A stretch of 64,000 nt of DNA from Bacillus sp. FJAT-42315 (GCF_002797375.1 NZ_KZ454941.1:1041974-1105973), one strand, 5' to 3'; shown: positions 34,996 through 44,351, numbered from the stretch's first letter. Notes: a model not told the origin generated them from the letters alone. Translations and numbers: made by a program.

Positions 34996-35329
34996 TTGCT
35001 TCCGTACCTCTCATCTCATCTGTATTATCTGTCCCTAGCTCCTGATAAGCTCGATAAGCTAACACGAGGAAAAGGGCGGTTACACCGAAGCTGATGACAA
35101 TCGCTGTTAAAATGAGCGCTTGCGGCAGCGGATCGACATAGGCGGGAGCATGCTGACCTAACAGTGGAGCAGCGCCATTTTTCAATCCGCCCATCGTTAA
35201 GATTAATAGGTGAGCACCGTGACTTAACAGCCCAGTACCGATAATGATCCGTAACAAGCTTTTTGACAATATTAAATAGACAGCACTTGCAATTAACAAC
35301 CCTGATACGATTGACATTAATATTTCCAT
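34988..35329 (-). CDS. mrpC: Na+/H+ antiporter subunit MrpC
   Basis: A 113-residue NuoK-like subunit with three membrane helices; the signature is [17 protein letters not shown] and [20 protein letters not shown]. Overlaps its neighbours on both sides, consistent with one translationally coupled operon. Confidence 0.95.
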   Translation of the reverse strand: MEILMSIVSGLLIASAVYLILSKSLLRIIIGTGLLSHGAHLLILTMGGLKNGAAPLLGQHAPAYVDPLPQALILTAIVISFGVTALFLVLAYRAYQELGTDNTDEMRGTEAND

Positions 35330-35754
35330 TATTCACTCTCTCCTATCGTTTGAATAATGGTCATGGTGACACCAATGACAACTAAATAAACTCCTGTATC
35401 AAACAACATCGCTGTATGAAGTGATGTTTTCCCAAACAGCGGCAAATCGAAATAACCAAATGCATGGGTCAATAGCGGCACGTTAAAGAACACGGCCGCA
35501 ACGGCAGTACCAGCTGCCAAGAACAGGCCAATTCCAATCAATATTTTATAATCAATTGGAAAGCCTTGAGACACAGTTTTAATATCGTAGGCGAGAAGCA
35601 GGAGAACGATCGCTCCTGAAGTCATTAACCCGCCGACGAATCCTCCGCCGGGATGGTAATGTCCAGCGAAGAATAAATGGATGGCAAAGAGAATGATGAT
35701 GAAGAACACAACTTTGCTAGCTGTTTGTAAAATCACGTCATTTGTTTTCATCAA
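35329..35754 (-). CDS. mrpB: Na+/H+ antiporter subunit MrpB
   Basis: A 141-residue subunit with four membrane helices; [29 protein letters not shown] is the MrpB signature. It overlaps the 3' end of mrpA by 17 bp. Confidence 0.95.
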   Translation of the reverse strand: MMKTNDVILQTASKVVFFIIILFAIHLFFAGHYHPGGGFVGGLMTSGAIVLLLLAYDIKTVSQGFPIDYKILIGIGLFLAAGTAVAAVFFNVPLLTHAFGYFDLPLFGKTSLHTAMLFDTGVYLVVIGVTMTIIQTIGESE

Positions 35755-38158
35755 TCACTCCCCCTTTCTTTTCTAAACGTAACTTAATTAATCCGTAAAT
35801 GCCAAGAGCAGCGATCCCCAGTACACACACCTCAAATAATGTATCGAAGCCACGGAAGTCAACAAGAATAACGTTAACCATATTTTCTCCGCCAGCTTTG
35901 TCATACGTATTTTCAATATAGTATTTAGAAATTGACTCAAACATTTTCGTGCTGTGAGCCGAGATGGCAATCAATGTGACAACGATTCCAACACCAGCAG
36001 AAATGAGTAAATTCCCGAGCTTGAAACGCATTCTTTCTTCGTGGCGACTCAGCTTTGGCAAGTGGTAGAAGCACAGTAGGAACAAAGCAACGGAAACGGT
36101 TTCGATGACTAACTGAGTCAACGCAAGGTCAGGCGCACGGAAAATAACGAAAAATAACGAAACGGTATATCCGACAGCTCCTAAGGCGACAATCGAAGTT
36201 AACCTTGATTTCGCTACTAAGATAGTGAACGTTGCCAATACAATTAAAAGGACAAGAGCCACTTCATAAATACCGATTGGAGCGAGATTGCTCGTATCCA
36301 TTGTAAATGCATCTTCTGTCCACATCGTAAAGCCTAACATCCCGATAAAGAAAACGAAAATATACACAAGGTATGTGCGAATATAGCCGGTCATCACTGA
36401 TTTTGTCAGTGTATAAGACCCGCGTTCTGCTGCATATAAACTCGTGTCATACAGCGCATTAATCGTCACTTTATTAGGGAAGATGTTATACACTTTGATC
36501 CATTTATTCAGCGTAATATACATGACTGCACCTAGAACGACAACGCCAATGGTCATCTTTAGCTCTGAATTAAAACCATGCCAATGGCTAATATGGACAG
36601 GAATTTTCTCTCCAGGTTCAACGAGCGAAGGAATAATCGCTGCAACCGCTGGCTGGATCAAATTGTAAGAAAGTATATTCGGGAAAATACCAAACACAAC
36701 GACGAGAGCCGCTAAAATGATCGGTGGAATGAGCATACCGATCGGTGCTTCGTGTGGTGTTTTCTCTAATTTCTCTGGCTGATACTTACCAGTAAATGTT
36801 TTAAACACAATCATCATACTATAAATGAAAGTGAACACGCTTCCAACCCAAGCAAGAACTGGGAATAACAGCCCCCACGTTTGCAAGTTAAAGAGGTCGA
36901 GTTCAAGTAGCTGAATCATGCCGGTAAAGAACATTTCCTTACTTAAAAAGCCGTTAAACGGTGGCAACCCAGCCATAGAGAATGCCCCGATGACAGCCAC
37001 TGTGAATGTGATTGGCATCAAGCTAAGCAATCCGCCAAGCTTGCGAATATCACGCGTGCCTGTTTCATGATCGACAATCCCGACGACCATAAATAAACTA
37101 CCTTTAAATGTCGCATGGTTAATAAGATGGAATACGGCGGCAATCGTCGCTGCTGTATAAATATTATCATCGATTCCATCAAACTGGAGAGCGGCAGCCC
37201 CCACACCGAGAAGCGACATAATTAATCCAAGTTGACTCACTGTTGAGAAAGCAAGTATTCCTTTTAAATCGGTTTGCTTAACCGCATTAAACGATCCCCA
37301 GAATAAAGTGAAAATTCCGACTCCACCAACAAGCCAAAACCAATACTCAGAAAAAGCAAAAATCGGACTCATACGAGCAACTAAATAAATACCTGCTTTA
37401 ACCATAGTGGCTGAGTGGAGATAGGCACTAACAGGGGTAGGTGCTTCCATCGCATCAGGTAGCCAAATATAAAACGGAAATTGCGCCGATTTTGTAAAGG
37501 CTCCAATAAGAACTAGCAATAGAGCTAAAAGGAATAGTGGATGATCATTTAACTCACTTGCTTGAGCGATCAGTTCACGGATGCTAAACGTATCACCCAT
37601 GATCGAGAGTAGTAAAAACCCTCCGAGCATTGCTAAACCACCGAATACGGTGATGAGCATCGATTTGAGTGCTCCATAACGAGAACGATCCCGGTCGTAC
37701 CAGTAAGCGATTAATAAAAAGGATGAGATAGATGTCAATTCCCAAAACATATACAACGTAATGAGATTGTCTGACAACACAACACCCAGCATCGCTCCCA
37801 TAAACATGAGCAAGTACACGTAGAAGTTGTGTAATTTTTCTTTTTCCTTAGATAAATAGAAAATTGAATATAGCACAACTAAAGCACCGATACCGGTAAT
37901 TAATAAAGCAAAAAGAAGTCCTAACCCATCGACATAGGCAGTAAAACTGATACCCAGTGATGGAATCCAGTCAAATGACTTCTGTATCGCTTGATTGTCT
38001 CGCGTGACTGGGAGAAGTTGAAGAAAATAAGTGAATAGCACAATAGGCAGGATGAGCACAAACCATCCTGTGTGTATGCGTCGAAGTCCCTTATAGAACA
38101 AGGGAACGAGAATAGCCATTAAAAAAGGAGAAAAGATGGCTATATGCAGTAAAGACAA
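35738..38158 (-). CDS. mrpA: Na+/H+ antiporter subunit MrpA
   Basis: The largest Mrp subunit, 806 residues. The first about 500 residues are NuoL-like (LITLYMFWELTSISSFLLIAYWYDRDRSRYGA with the helix-5 glutamate, FTKSAQFPFYIWLPDAMEAPTPVSAYLHSATMVKAG with the helix-7 lysine); the C-terminal extension corresponds to the MrpA-specific, NuoJ-like part (FVIFRAPDLALTQLVIETVSVALF). The complex exports sodium in exchange for protons and is a main determinant of alkali and salt tolerance. The start is a TTG at 38158 behind AAGGAGGG. First gene of mrpABCDEFG. Confidence 0.96.
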   Translation of the reverse strand: MSLLHIAIFSPFLMAILVPLFYKGLRRIHTGWFVLILPIVLFTYFLQLLPVTRDNQAIQKSFDWIPSLGISFTAYVDGLGLLFALLITGIGALVVLYSIFYLSKEKEKLHNFYVYLLMFMGAMLGVVLSDNLITLYMFWELTSISSFLLIAYWYDRDRSRYGALKSMLITVFGGLAMLGGFLLLSIMGDTFSIRELIAQASELNDHPLFLLALLLVLIGAFTKSAQFPFYIWLPDAMEAPTPVSAYLHSATMVKAGIYLVARMSPIFAFSEYWFWLVGGVGIFTLFWGSFNAVKQTDLKGILAFSTVSQLGLIMSLLGVGAAALQFDGIDDNIYTAATIAAVFHLINHATFKGSLFMVVGIVDHETGTRDIRKLGGLLSLMPITFTVAVIGAFSMAGLPPFNGFLSKEMFFTGMIQLLELDLFNLQTWGLLFPVLAWVGSVFTFIYSMMIVFKTFTGKYQPEKLEKTPHEAPIGMLIPPIILAALVVVFGIFPNILSYNLIQPAVAAIIPSLVEPGEKIPVHISHWHGFNSELKMTIGVVVLGAVMYITLNKWIKVYNIFPNKVTINALYDTSLYAAERGSYTLTKSVMTGYIRTYLVYIFVFFIGMLGFTMWTEDAFTMDTSNLAPIGIYEVALVLLIVLATFTILVAKSRLTSIVALGAVGYTVSLFFVIFRAPDLALTQLVIETVSVALFLLCFYHLPKLSRHEERMRFKLGNLLISAGVGIVVTLIAISAHSTKMFESISKYYIENTYDKAGGENMVNVILVDFRGFDTLFEVCVLGIAALGIYGLIKLRLEKKGGVIDENK

Positions 38159-38521
38159 AAGAATCCCTCCTTGCAGATTGTATTAAACATCATGTTGAAA
38201 ACGATGGAATCTCAACGTAGGTGAAAGATGTACCCACATTCCTTTTTAAATGATCGCACTCAAATTGTTCTCCCAACGTAAATCAAACCTCCTAGAGCAT
38301 TATATCGCAAAAAATAATTTCCTGCATTCCATTAAAGCGAAACTTGTAGAAAAGTCGACTTGTGATATTAAATATGAAGAATCGTGGGGAAAAAACTGAA
38401 AAAAATTTTTCTAAACTCAAATATTTTGGGTGGATTTTTCCAAAAATTATTAAAAAAGCACTTGTCTTTATTTGTTAGCTCTTGCATAATTAAATGGATT
38501 GAAATGAACAGGAGCGGAAAT
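38159..38521. other. mrpA upstream region
   Basis: 363 bp without a clear gene. On the minus strand it holds a TATAAT at 38299-38304, followed by an AGGAGG-containing leader of about 140 nt and a possible 15-codon ORF (38212-38259). The plus-strand half is AT-rich and must contain the promoter of the 38522 gene, which I could not fix. Confidence 0.5.
38299..38304 (-). promoter_or_regulatory. Possible -10 box of the mrp operon
   Basis: TATAAT on the minus strand, 141 bp before the mrpA start; the -35 (ATGCAG, 17 bp spacing) is weak. Confidence 0.35.
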
Positions 38522-39085
38522 TTGGATATGAAAAATACTTACTTAATTGGCTATTTACCTGTAGTCGCAATGCTATTATTCAGCTTATCTTTATCGATGT
38601 TCACTCAAAAAATGATTGTTAGTTTATTCAAAAAAGTTAGCTTATATAATAGTCTCCTAGAAATGTTTACAGAGACTGAAGTGAAGTTGACGATCACGCT
38701 AGCGTTGATGCTGCTGTTTTTTATGATTTTGGCCACATTAAAAGTGATGGCTGATACAGTTAATCAGCTATCACTTTTATTTTTCTCGAAGGACACGACA
38801 GGCGACCTATTGCTAAAGACAAGAAGCAGCTCGATCATTTTCTTTATTGGTGGATTAATTTCATTAATCAGCTTCTCTTCTCTTACGGGAATCTTGATTA
38901 TTTTTTTCGTAACAGCTATTGGTTATTTTGTATATTTCGTGTATAAAATTGCGCCTGATTTATCGATCGCTAATTTAATTGGCATGATCTCTTTTCAAGT
39001 GGCGATCTGGGCGTTCTTTATGACGATGTTCGCTTTAGTAGGATTAAAAGTTTATAATAGCTTGCTAGGTAGCTTGCCTTTATAA
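38522..39085 (+). CDS. Predicted membrane protein, YufK/DUF5366-like
   Basis: A 187-residue protein with about five hydrophobic helices (YLIGYLPVVAMLLFSLSLSMF, KLTITLALMLLFFMILATLKVM, SSIIFFIGGLISLISFSSLTGILIIFF, MISFQVAIWAFFMTMFALVGL). Size, position near mrp and the start (KNTYLIGYLP) suggest the YufK family, which I recall only roughly. I chose the TTG at 38522 with AGGAG 7 nt upstream; the ATG at 38528 is also possible. Function is unknown. Confidence 0.65.
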   Translation: MDMKNTYLIGYLPVVAMLLFSLSLSMFTQKMIVSLFKKVSLYNSLLEMFTETEVKLTITLALMLLFFMILATLKVMADTVNQLSLLFFSKDTTGDLLLKTRSSSIIFFIGGLISLISFSSLTGILIIFFVTAIGYFVYFVYKIAPDLSIANLIGMISFQVAIWAFFMTMFALVGLKVYNSLLGSLPL

Positions 39086-39119
39086 GACAAACAAAAAACC
39101 GCCTCGGCGACCAATTTAT

Positions 39120-39174
39120 AGAAAAAGCCTCTTTCTCTTTCAAAAAGTTATTTGAAGAAAAAGAGGCTTTTTCT
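39120..39174. terminator. Bidirectional terminator hairpin
   Basis: AGAAAAAGCCTCTTT and AAAGAGGCTTTTTCT with an inner TTTCAA/TTGAA pairing; lies between two convergent membrane-protein genes. Confidence 0.9.
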
Positions 39175-39729
39175 CTATTTTGTTATGTAAAGAACTGTAT
39201 CTCCAAATTTGATTATACCTTTTTCTTCTAAAAAAATTGGCTGTATCTCATTTCTAAGAAGTTCCCTTGAATCTTTTGAAGAAATTGATTCGGTAGATTG
39301 ATGAATACTTTTGTAAATGAAAGCAAATTTTTTCTCATACAGTCTAGCCTTGTAGATTTGATTATCTTTATTCATTGGGTCGCTCTCATGTCCATTTGAA
39401 AGACTTAAAATATACCTATTATCATTTCTTATCGTGCTAAGATTTCCGTAGTCTATACTTTGATGAACTACAGACAGAAGTATAAGTCCAATAAAAGGAA
39501 AATATGAAATGAATATGATAAATTGTTGCATTCTATTACCTTCTGCCATCTTGAAAGACAAAGAAAGAAATGGAGCCAATAAGAGAAAGTCTAACCAAGC
39601 AAGGTTCACAAAAAGGTTTTCTTTGTAAAAGAATAGGTAGATAGGAGTAGAAATAACCATCATAATTCTAAGAACGAAATATAAAAGTAATAAGAAAAAG
39701 GTAATTTGAATAAATCTCCTTTTTTTCAT
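39175..39729 (-). CDS. Hypothetical membrane protein
   Basis: Not recognised. A 184-residue protein with three or four N-terminal membrane helices (FIQITFFLLLLYFVLRIMMVI, LAWLDFLLLAPFLSLSF, FIIFISYFPFIGLILLSVVH) and a soluble C-terminal domain of about 85 residues (DNRYILSLSNGHESDPMNKDNQIYKARLYEKKF). It is unusually AT-rich compared with its neighbours and is absent from the equivalent place in B. subtilis as I remember it, so it may be acquired. I start at the ATG at 39729, which has AAAAAGGGG upstream. Confidence 0.6.
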   Translation of the reverse strand: MKKRRFIQITFFLLLLYFVLRIMMVISTPIYLFFYKENLFVNLAWLDFLLLAPFLSLSFKMAEGNRMQQFIIFISYFPFIGLILLSVVHQSIDYGNLSTIRNDNRYILSLSNGHESDPMNKDNQIYKARLYEKKFAFIYKSIHQSTESISSKDSRELLRNEIQPIFLEEKGIIKFGDTVLYITK

Positions 39730-40069
39730 CAGTAACACCCCTTTTTCGTGATTTAGAATGTATGTTTCTTAAATGTGGATTTAAAATAGAGTTCGACTGT
39801 TTATAAAAATTTTAGGTTCAATATCAAGAGTTAGTGCTAGATTTTTATAACTTTTGTTGTTGTTTATTTAGGGTTCAACTGTTTTTATTTTTTTTGATAT
39901 TGTAAATTTCCCCATAATAAAAGTACCTCTAATTGTTAAATAGTGTCTAACAACTAGAGGTACAGTTTACTTCGTTTCATTCACGAGAAAGATTTTTGCA
40001 GTTCGTCCATTAATCAGATTGTTTTCTGTTTCAATAGTAAGTGCATGAATTAAACCGATATTTCCCCAC
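39730..40069. other. AT-rich gap downstream of pbpD
   Basis: 340 bp. It holds the upstream region of the 39175-39729 gene, a loose pair of GTTC(G/A)ACTGTTTTTA-like sequences near 39790 and 39874, and the pbpD terminator at 39915-39963. I see no gene; the minus-strand frame at 39967-40152 overlaps the end of pbpD out of frame and is not credible. Confidence 0.6.
39915..39963 (-). terminator. Terminator downstream of pbpD
   Basis: GTACCTCTAATTGTTA and TAACAACTAGAGGTAC pair over 16 bp with one mismatch; on the minus strand TTTTATTAT follows. It lies about 105 bp after the pbpD stop. Confidence 0.75.
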
Positions 40070-41929
40070 TTATTGCATAATCCGGCGCCAAATGATTTGT
40101 TGAGGCGCATATCTTTGCATAAAGCTAACGTTTCCTGATTTGTCTTTTCCAACCCATACGCTTGCAGTGTATTGATCGGTTAAGCCAGCAAACCAGATAT
40201 CACGTACTTCTTGACTCGTTCCAGTCTTACCTCCAGCATAAGGAGTACCTGGATTCGCTTTTTTTCCTGTTCCTGATTTAATGACGGCAGCCATCATCGT
40301 ACGCATCGTATTTGTTGTTGATTGCGACCAAATTCTTTCTGATTCCTCTTTCCATTCATACAGTACCTTTCCTTGGCGATCCGTTACTTTTTGAATCGCT
40401 CGAGGCGTTTCATATGTACCATCGATAAAGGATGTGTAGGCACCTGCCATTTCTAATGTTGTCATCCCGTACGTAAAGCCACCGAGCGCTTTAGCATGCT
40501 GGGATGGTGCTAAGTTTTCTTCTTCTAATCTAGCAAAATCAAATTTCTTTAAGTAAGAAAAGGCCGTTTCTGGTCCAGCTTGCATAAATACTCGTAAAGC
40601 TGCTGTGTTATAAGAGCTTGCGAGCGCTTTTTGTAATGTAACCATTCCATATTCTTTGCCGCCGTAGTTTCGTGGACAATAGCCAGGGCGTGAGCAATAC
40701 TTATCTGCACTGATCATGCTCCCAGGACCTGCATTTGTTTTTTCGACATAAGGGGCGAAATCCAATAATGGCTTGATCGTTGAACCTGGTTGACGATACG
40801 CTTGGAAACTACGATTAAACTCGGTTTTATCGAAATCCTTTCCACCCGATAAGGCGACGACTTCTCTTGTGTCATTTTTAATGACAGCGGCTGCCCCTTC
40901 GACAGAGCTACCAGCTAATGTGGAGCTCACTGCACTAGTTGTTTTGTTTTGCATATTTGGGTCGAGTGCTGTGTGGACAGTAATGCCAGAAGTCCATAAT
41001 TCTTCTACGCGAGCATTGAGTTTATGCTCGATTTGAATTTTCTTCTCACCGTCTGCCTTTTTTAATTGTTCTTCAAAGCCTTCAGAATGGGCGATCAAAT
41101 CCTTGAATTCCGCTTCCACGTATGTAGAATAGTTTTGGAATTTATCCAAACGATCTCTCACGTTTAGCTTAATCGGTTCTTGCTTGATTGCTTCGGCTTC
41201 TTCTGCTGTTAAAAACTTTTCTCGCACCATAATATCAATTAGTCGTTCTTGTCGCTTTTTGGCGTTATCAAACTTGCGGATCGGATCATAAAGGTTCGGG
41301 TTATTTGGGATAGTAGCGATCAGCGCCATTTCCGCCTTTGTCAGCTTGTTGACGGGCTTTTGGAAATAAAACTGAGCGGCCGCTTCCACACCATATACAT
41401 TGTGATTGAAGTAGATGGCATTTAAATATAAGTTTAGTATTTCATCTTTCGAAATCCTTTTTTCCAGCTGATATGCATATAATACTTCTGATAACTTACG
41501 AGCGAGAGTACGTTCATGTGACAAGTACACATTTCGAGCGAGCTGCTGGGTAATCGTACTAGCCCCTTGTTCAATCTCATCTGACTTGGCATTGATGACG
41601 ATGGCACGCATGACAGCAGATGCATCGACACCAGAGTGCTCATAAAAATGCTTGTCCTCCGATTGGAGAAAGAGTTCTTTCATAAATGGTGGGATGTCTT
41701 TATCATCAACAATAACCCGATATGGCTTTTGAATTTCTAAATAAGGGTCACCATTTCGATCAACCACCTTGCTTGCTTGGGGAAGTTGGACGTCGTTAAT
41801 GACGATCTTTTCTTCCACGACTTCATCAAAACTTCTAACTTGTTGTGCTTCCGCATTAGCAAAGTAAAATAAAAACACAGCTAAAGGGAGGAGCAACACT
41901 ATTAATAAGTAACCAAAAACCGTTCTCAT
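40070..41929 (-). CDS. pbpD: Class A penicillin-binding protein (PbpD/PBP4 type)
   Basis: A bifunctional peptidoglycan glycosyltransferase/transpeptidase of 619 residues, close to the 624 of B. subtilis PBP4. One N-terminal membrane anchor (FGYLLIVLLLPLAVFLFYF). The glycosyltransferase domain holds LFLQSEDKHFYEHSGVD with the catalytic Glu and GASTITQQLARNVYLS. The transpeptidase domain holds the three motifs STIK, SYN and KTGTS. It builds cell wall on the outer membrane face. The C-terminus (QQIIWRRIMQ) is at the expected point, so it is complete. It lies next to kapD, as in B. subtilis. Confidence 0.93.
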   Translation of the reverse strand: MRTVFGYLLIVLLLPLAVFLFYFANAEAQQVRSFDEVVEEKIVINDVQLPQASKVVDRNGDPYLEIQKPYRVIVDDKDIPPFMKELFLQSEDKHFYEHSGVDASAVMRAIVINAKSDEIEQGASTITQQLARNVYLSHERTLARKLSEVLYAYQLEKRISKDEILNLYLNAIYFNHNVYGVEAAAQFYFQKPVNKLTKAEMALIATIPNNPNLYDPIRKFDNAKKRQERLIDIMVREKFLTAEEAEAIKQEPIKLNVRDRLDKFQNYSTYVEAEFKDLIAHSEGFEEQLKKADGEKKIQIEHKLNARVEELWTSGITVHTALDPNMQNKTTSAVSSTLAGSSVEGAAAVIKNDTREVVALSGGKDFDKTEFNRSFQAYRQPGSTIKPLLDFAPYVEKTNAGPGSMISADKYCSRPGYCPRNYGGKEYGMVTLQKALASSYNTAALRVFMQAGPETAFSYLKKFDFARLEEENLAPSQHAKALGGFTYGMTTLEMAGAYTSFIDGTYETPRAIQKVTDRQGKVLYEWKEESERIWSQSTTNTMRTMMAAVIKSGTGKKANPGTPYAGGKTGTSQEVRDIWFAGLTDQYTASVWVGKDKSGNVSFMQRYAPQQIIWRRIMQ

Positions 41930-42146
41930 TCCTTGAACCGCCTTCTTGATTCTAGTTTGTTTTTACTTTTAAAAATTAGTAAAAATAATCCTTCACCCAT
42001 CATAATCTATAGCAAGGCATTAATAAAGAGGAGAAGGATAGAAAATAGGAAGTTTTTTAGTAATTATTGGGTATATATGAATAGAACGAGTCTAAATTTT
42101 TCGTTAATTCATGTTATAATAGAGAGAGGACATTTGGAGGAAAGGA

Positions 42147-42770
42147 GTGAGCGAGTTGCATCAAAGGCTATTTTTCATTGATTTTGAGTTTTCGATGCCA
42201 GATGCGAAGATGTATCGGAAAGGATTTTATCCAGAAATTATTGAAGCCGGGGTTGTGGCGGTGGAGCAGGGGGCGATGATTGAGCAATATTCTTCCTACG
42301 TGATTCCGACCGCTTTTCCTAAATTGACCCCTCGCTGCAAACGATTCCTTGATATTAGTCAACAACAAGTAGATGAAGGTGTTCCTTTAATTGATTTAGT
42401 CAATCTGTTAGCGAAGTTGAATCAAGGTGAGCAGGATAAAATTATTACATGGGGCAATATGGATATGAAGGTGTTGCGGCATAATTGTGAAAAAGCGAAA
42501 TTAGCCTTTCCGTTACAAGGCACGTTTATTGATTTATCGATGGAATATAAGCAGTTTTTCGGTGACCGCAATCAGACAGGCTTATGGAAAGCAGTTGAGG
42601 AGTATGGCAAGGAGGGCACAGGTAAGCATCACCGAGCGCTCGACGATGCATTAACCACGTACCATATTTACAATCTTGTAGAAAAAGATAAAAAGTATAT
42701 GAAGAAATCAGAACCACCAACGATCGGGGATCTTGTTGATTTCTCCAAGTTGCTTGATCAAATGGCTTAG
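42147..42770 (+). CDS. kapD: KapD 3'-5' exonuclease-like inhibitor of the KinA pathway
   Basis: A 207-residue DEDDh-type exonuclease domain: FFIDFEFSMPD (D, E) near residue 10, WGNMDMKVLRHNC near residue 96 and GKHHRALDDALTTYHIYNLV (H, D) near residue 155, so all four metal ligands and the His are present. In B. subtilis KapD inhibits the KinA route to sporulation. I start at the GTG at 42147 with GGAGG 7 nt upstream. Divergent from pbpD, convergent with kapB. Confidence 0.92.
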   Translation: MSELHQRLFFIDFEFSMPDAKMYRKGFYPEIIEAGVVAVEQGAMIEQYSSYVIPTAFPKLTPRCKRFLDISQQQVDEGVPLIDLVNLLAKLNQGEQDKIITWGNMDMKVLRHNCEKAKLAFPLQGTFIDLSMEYKQFFGDRNQTGLWKAVEEYGKEGTGKHHRALDDALTTYHIYNLVEKDKKYMKKSEPPTIGDLVDFSKLLDQMA

Positions 42771-42799
42771 CGGCTGAATCTTTCCGTAGATTCGGCCTA
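42770..42799. terminator. Terminator between kapD and kapB
   Basis: GGCTGAATC/GATTCGGCC stem overlapping the kapB stop; short T tracts on each side. Confidence 0.75.
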
Positions 42800-43189
42800 T
42801 TCCCATTTTAGGTTATACATGAGCTCGTATTCTCTTTGAACGCCATGTAAAGCTTCAAGGCTTTTTTGCGAAAATGGTGTATTCTCTTGTTCTAATCGCT
42901 CTTTCAGACGTTGCAAGGCGTCTTTTAATGTGTCAAAGTAATCGGGCAAGTCTCCCTTATACAAATGAACCGTTTTTTCGGGAATATTCGCTTGCTCGCG
43001 AAAAGCAAGAGCCTTTCGTTCATGGAAAAAAGGCACGTTCACTTCCTTTGGATTATGAAGGTCCCCTTGAGCCGGATGACGTAGGACGGCTAATATTTTC
43101 ACTGTGTAGAATCCCTCACGAATCGCTGTGATCTCTCCAATATATTTTCCAGTTTTATAAAATGCGGTAACAATGTTTCCAATCTGCAT
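42797..43189 (-). CDS. kapB: Kinase-associated protein KapB
   Basis: A 130-residue protein starting MQIGNIVTAFYKTGKYIGEITAIREGFYTVKILAVLRHPAQGDLH, matching KapB. In B. subtilis kapB is co-transcribed with the sporulation kinase gene kinB and needed for its activity. KapB is often called a lipoprotein, but I see no signal peptide or lipobox; the start is a beta-rich barrel, so it is probably cytosolic. kinB is not adjacent here. The ATG at 43189 has GGAGGAG upstream. Confidence 0.88.
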   Translation of the reverse strand: MQIGNIVTAFYKTGKYIGEITAIREGFYTVKILAVLRHPAQGDLHNPKEVNVPFFHERKALAFREQANIPEKTVHLYKGDLPDYFDTLKDALQRLKERLEQENTPFSQKSLEALHGVQREYELMYNLKWE

Positions 43190-43297
43190 GATCTCTCCTC
43201 CTTTTTCTTCACTTTATCAAAAAATGAAGATGAAGGGAACGAAGGTGATTTTTTAACGGAAATCAGGTAAAGTAGGAAAAGCAGGAGGGTTAAATGT

Positions 43298-44038
43298 ATG
43301 AAACGACTATTTCCGATGTTAATTATCGCTTTTCTCCTTATAATCGCAGGGTGCAGTGGAGAAAAGTCACAAGAAAAGGAAAAAGCAGAAGAAGTTGAAT
43401 TGCCTGCGAAAGAACAAAATGTACATAAAGAGAAAGGGGATAAAGAGATGACTTATCCACAATTGACGACAGAAGTCGCAGAAAATGAAAAGCTCGTTGA
43501 AATGAAAACAACGAAAGGCACGATCAAAATTAAGCTTTTCCCAGAGCAAGCTCCTAAAACGGTTGAAAACTTTATTACACATAGTGAAAATGGCTACTAT
43601 GACGGTTTAATTTTCCACCGCGTGATTAAAGATTTCATGATCCAAGGGGGAGACCCACAAGGAACAGGTATGGGTGGCGAAAGCATTTACGGTGAGTCTT
43701 TTGAAGATGAGTTCTCTCGTGAATTATTTAACTTCCGTGGTGCTTTATCGATGGCAAATGCTGGACCGAACACGAACGGCAGCCAATTCTTTATCGTACA
43801 AAATAGCAAAATGGACCCAGGTTTTAGGGAGCAAATGGAGAAAGCAGGATATCCGAAAGAAGTAACAGACTTTTATATGGAGAATGGCGGTACGCCTTGG
43901 CTTGATTTCCGTCATACGGTATTTGGTCAAGTGGTTGAAGGAATGGATATCGTTGATGCGATTGCTAATGCGAAAACTGCAGCTCAAGATAAGCCAGAAG
44001 AAGATATCGTCATCGAGAAAATCACTGTCATTCAATAA
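43298..44038 (+). CDS. Extracellular peptidyl-prolyl isomerase lipoprotein (cyclophilin)
   Basis: A 246-residue lipoprotein. Signal peptide with lipobox LIIAGC (Cys at about residue 19), a charged Glu/Lys linker of about 45 residues, then a cyclophilin domain: [22 protein letters not shown] with catalytic Arg, [17 protein letters not shown], and [19 protein letters not shown]. It should be anchored outside the cell membrane and help fold exported proteins. It differs from cytosolic PpiB in the leader and linker. ATG at 43298 behind GCAGGAGGG. Confidence 0.93.
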   Translation: MKRLFPMLIIAFLLIIAGCSGEKSQEKEKAEEVELPAKEQNVHKEKGDKEMTYPQLTTEVAENEKLVEMKTTKGTIKIKLFPEQAPKTVENFITHSENGYYDGLIFHRVIKDFMIQGGDPQGTGMGGESIYGESFEDEFSRELFNFRGALSMANAGPNTNGSQFFIVQNSKMDPGFREQMEKAGYPKEVTDFYMENGGTPWLDFRHTVFGQVVEGMDIVDAIANAKTAAQDKPEEDIVIEKITVIQ

Positions 44039-44049
44039 GTGAACAAATG

Positions 44050-44084
44050 ATAAAACAGCCGCTATGAAAGCGGCTGTTTTTTTA
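44050..44084 (+). terminator. Terminator of the cyclophilin gene
   Basis: AAAACAGCCGC/GCGGCTGTTTT stem with T tract. Confidence 0.92.
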
Positions 44085-44153
44085 GATATGGTTGGTTTTA
44101 CAAATGGGGCAAGGTATAATAGATGGAAAAGGTTGTATAGGAAAGGGGATATT

Positions 44154-44351
44154 ATGCTACTGAATTCATTTGTCTTAAATATGTTGTATTTATATTTTCC
44201 AGAAGATAAATCAGAATATATTCCTGCGGCGATTTCGATGACCATCTTTGTGACAGCTGCGGTTTTAGTCTTTCTTTTTGTAAAGAAAATCTCCAAAAAA
44301 GAAGAGGCAAAAGCGAAGGAGCTAGAAGGGAAATATAAGATTGGTGAATAG
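44154..44351 (+). CDS. Small single-pass membrane protein
   Basis: Not recognised. A 65-residue protein: a short aromatic N-terminus (LLNSFVLNMLYLYFPEDKSEY), one membrane helix (IPAAISMTIFVTAAVLVFLFV) and a charged cytosolic tail (KKISKKEEAKAKELEGKYKIGE). Positive charges after the helix suggest the C-terminus is inside. The ATG at 44154 has GGAAAGGGG upstream, and TATAAT lies about 40 bp before it. It lies just before the preQ1 riboswitch. Confidence 0.7.
   Translation: MLLNSFVLNMLYLYFPEDKSEYIPAAISMTIFVTAAVLVFLFVKKISKKEEAKAKELEGKYKIGE

Noticed and set aside
38384-38521. Upstream extension of the 38522 membrane protein
   Set aside because: The extra 46 codons lack a ribosome-binding site and read as AT-rich leader; AGGAG lies just before the TTG at 38522.
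39967-40152. Minus-strand 61-codon frame as a frameshifted end of pbpD
   Set aside because: PbpD ends at a normal point (IWRRIMQ) with a length matching PBP4; the overlapping frame has no relation to penicillin-binding proteins.
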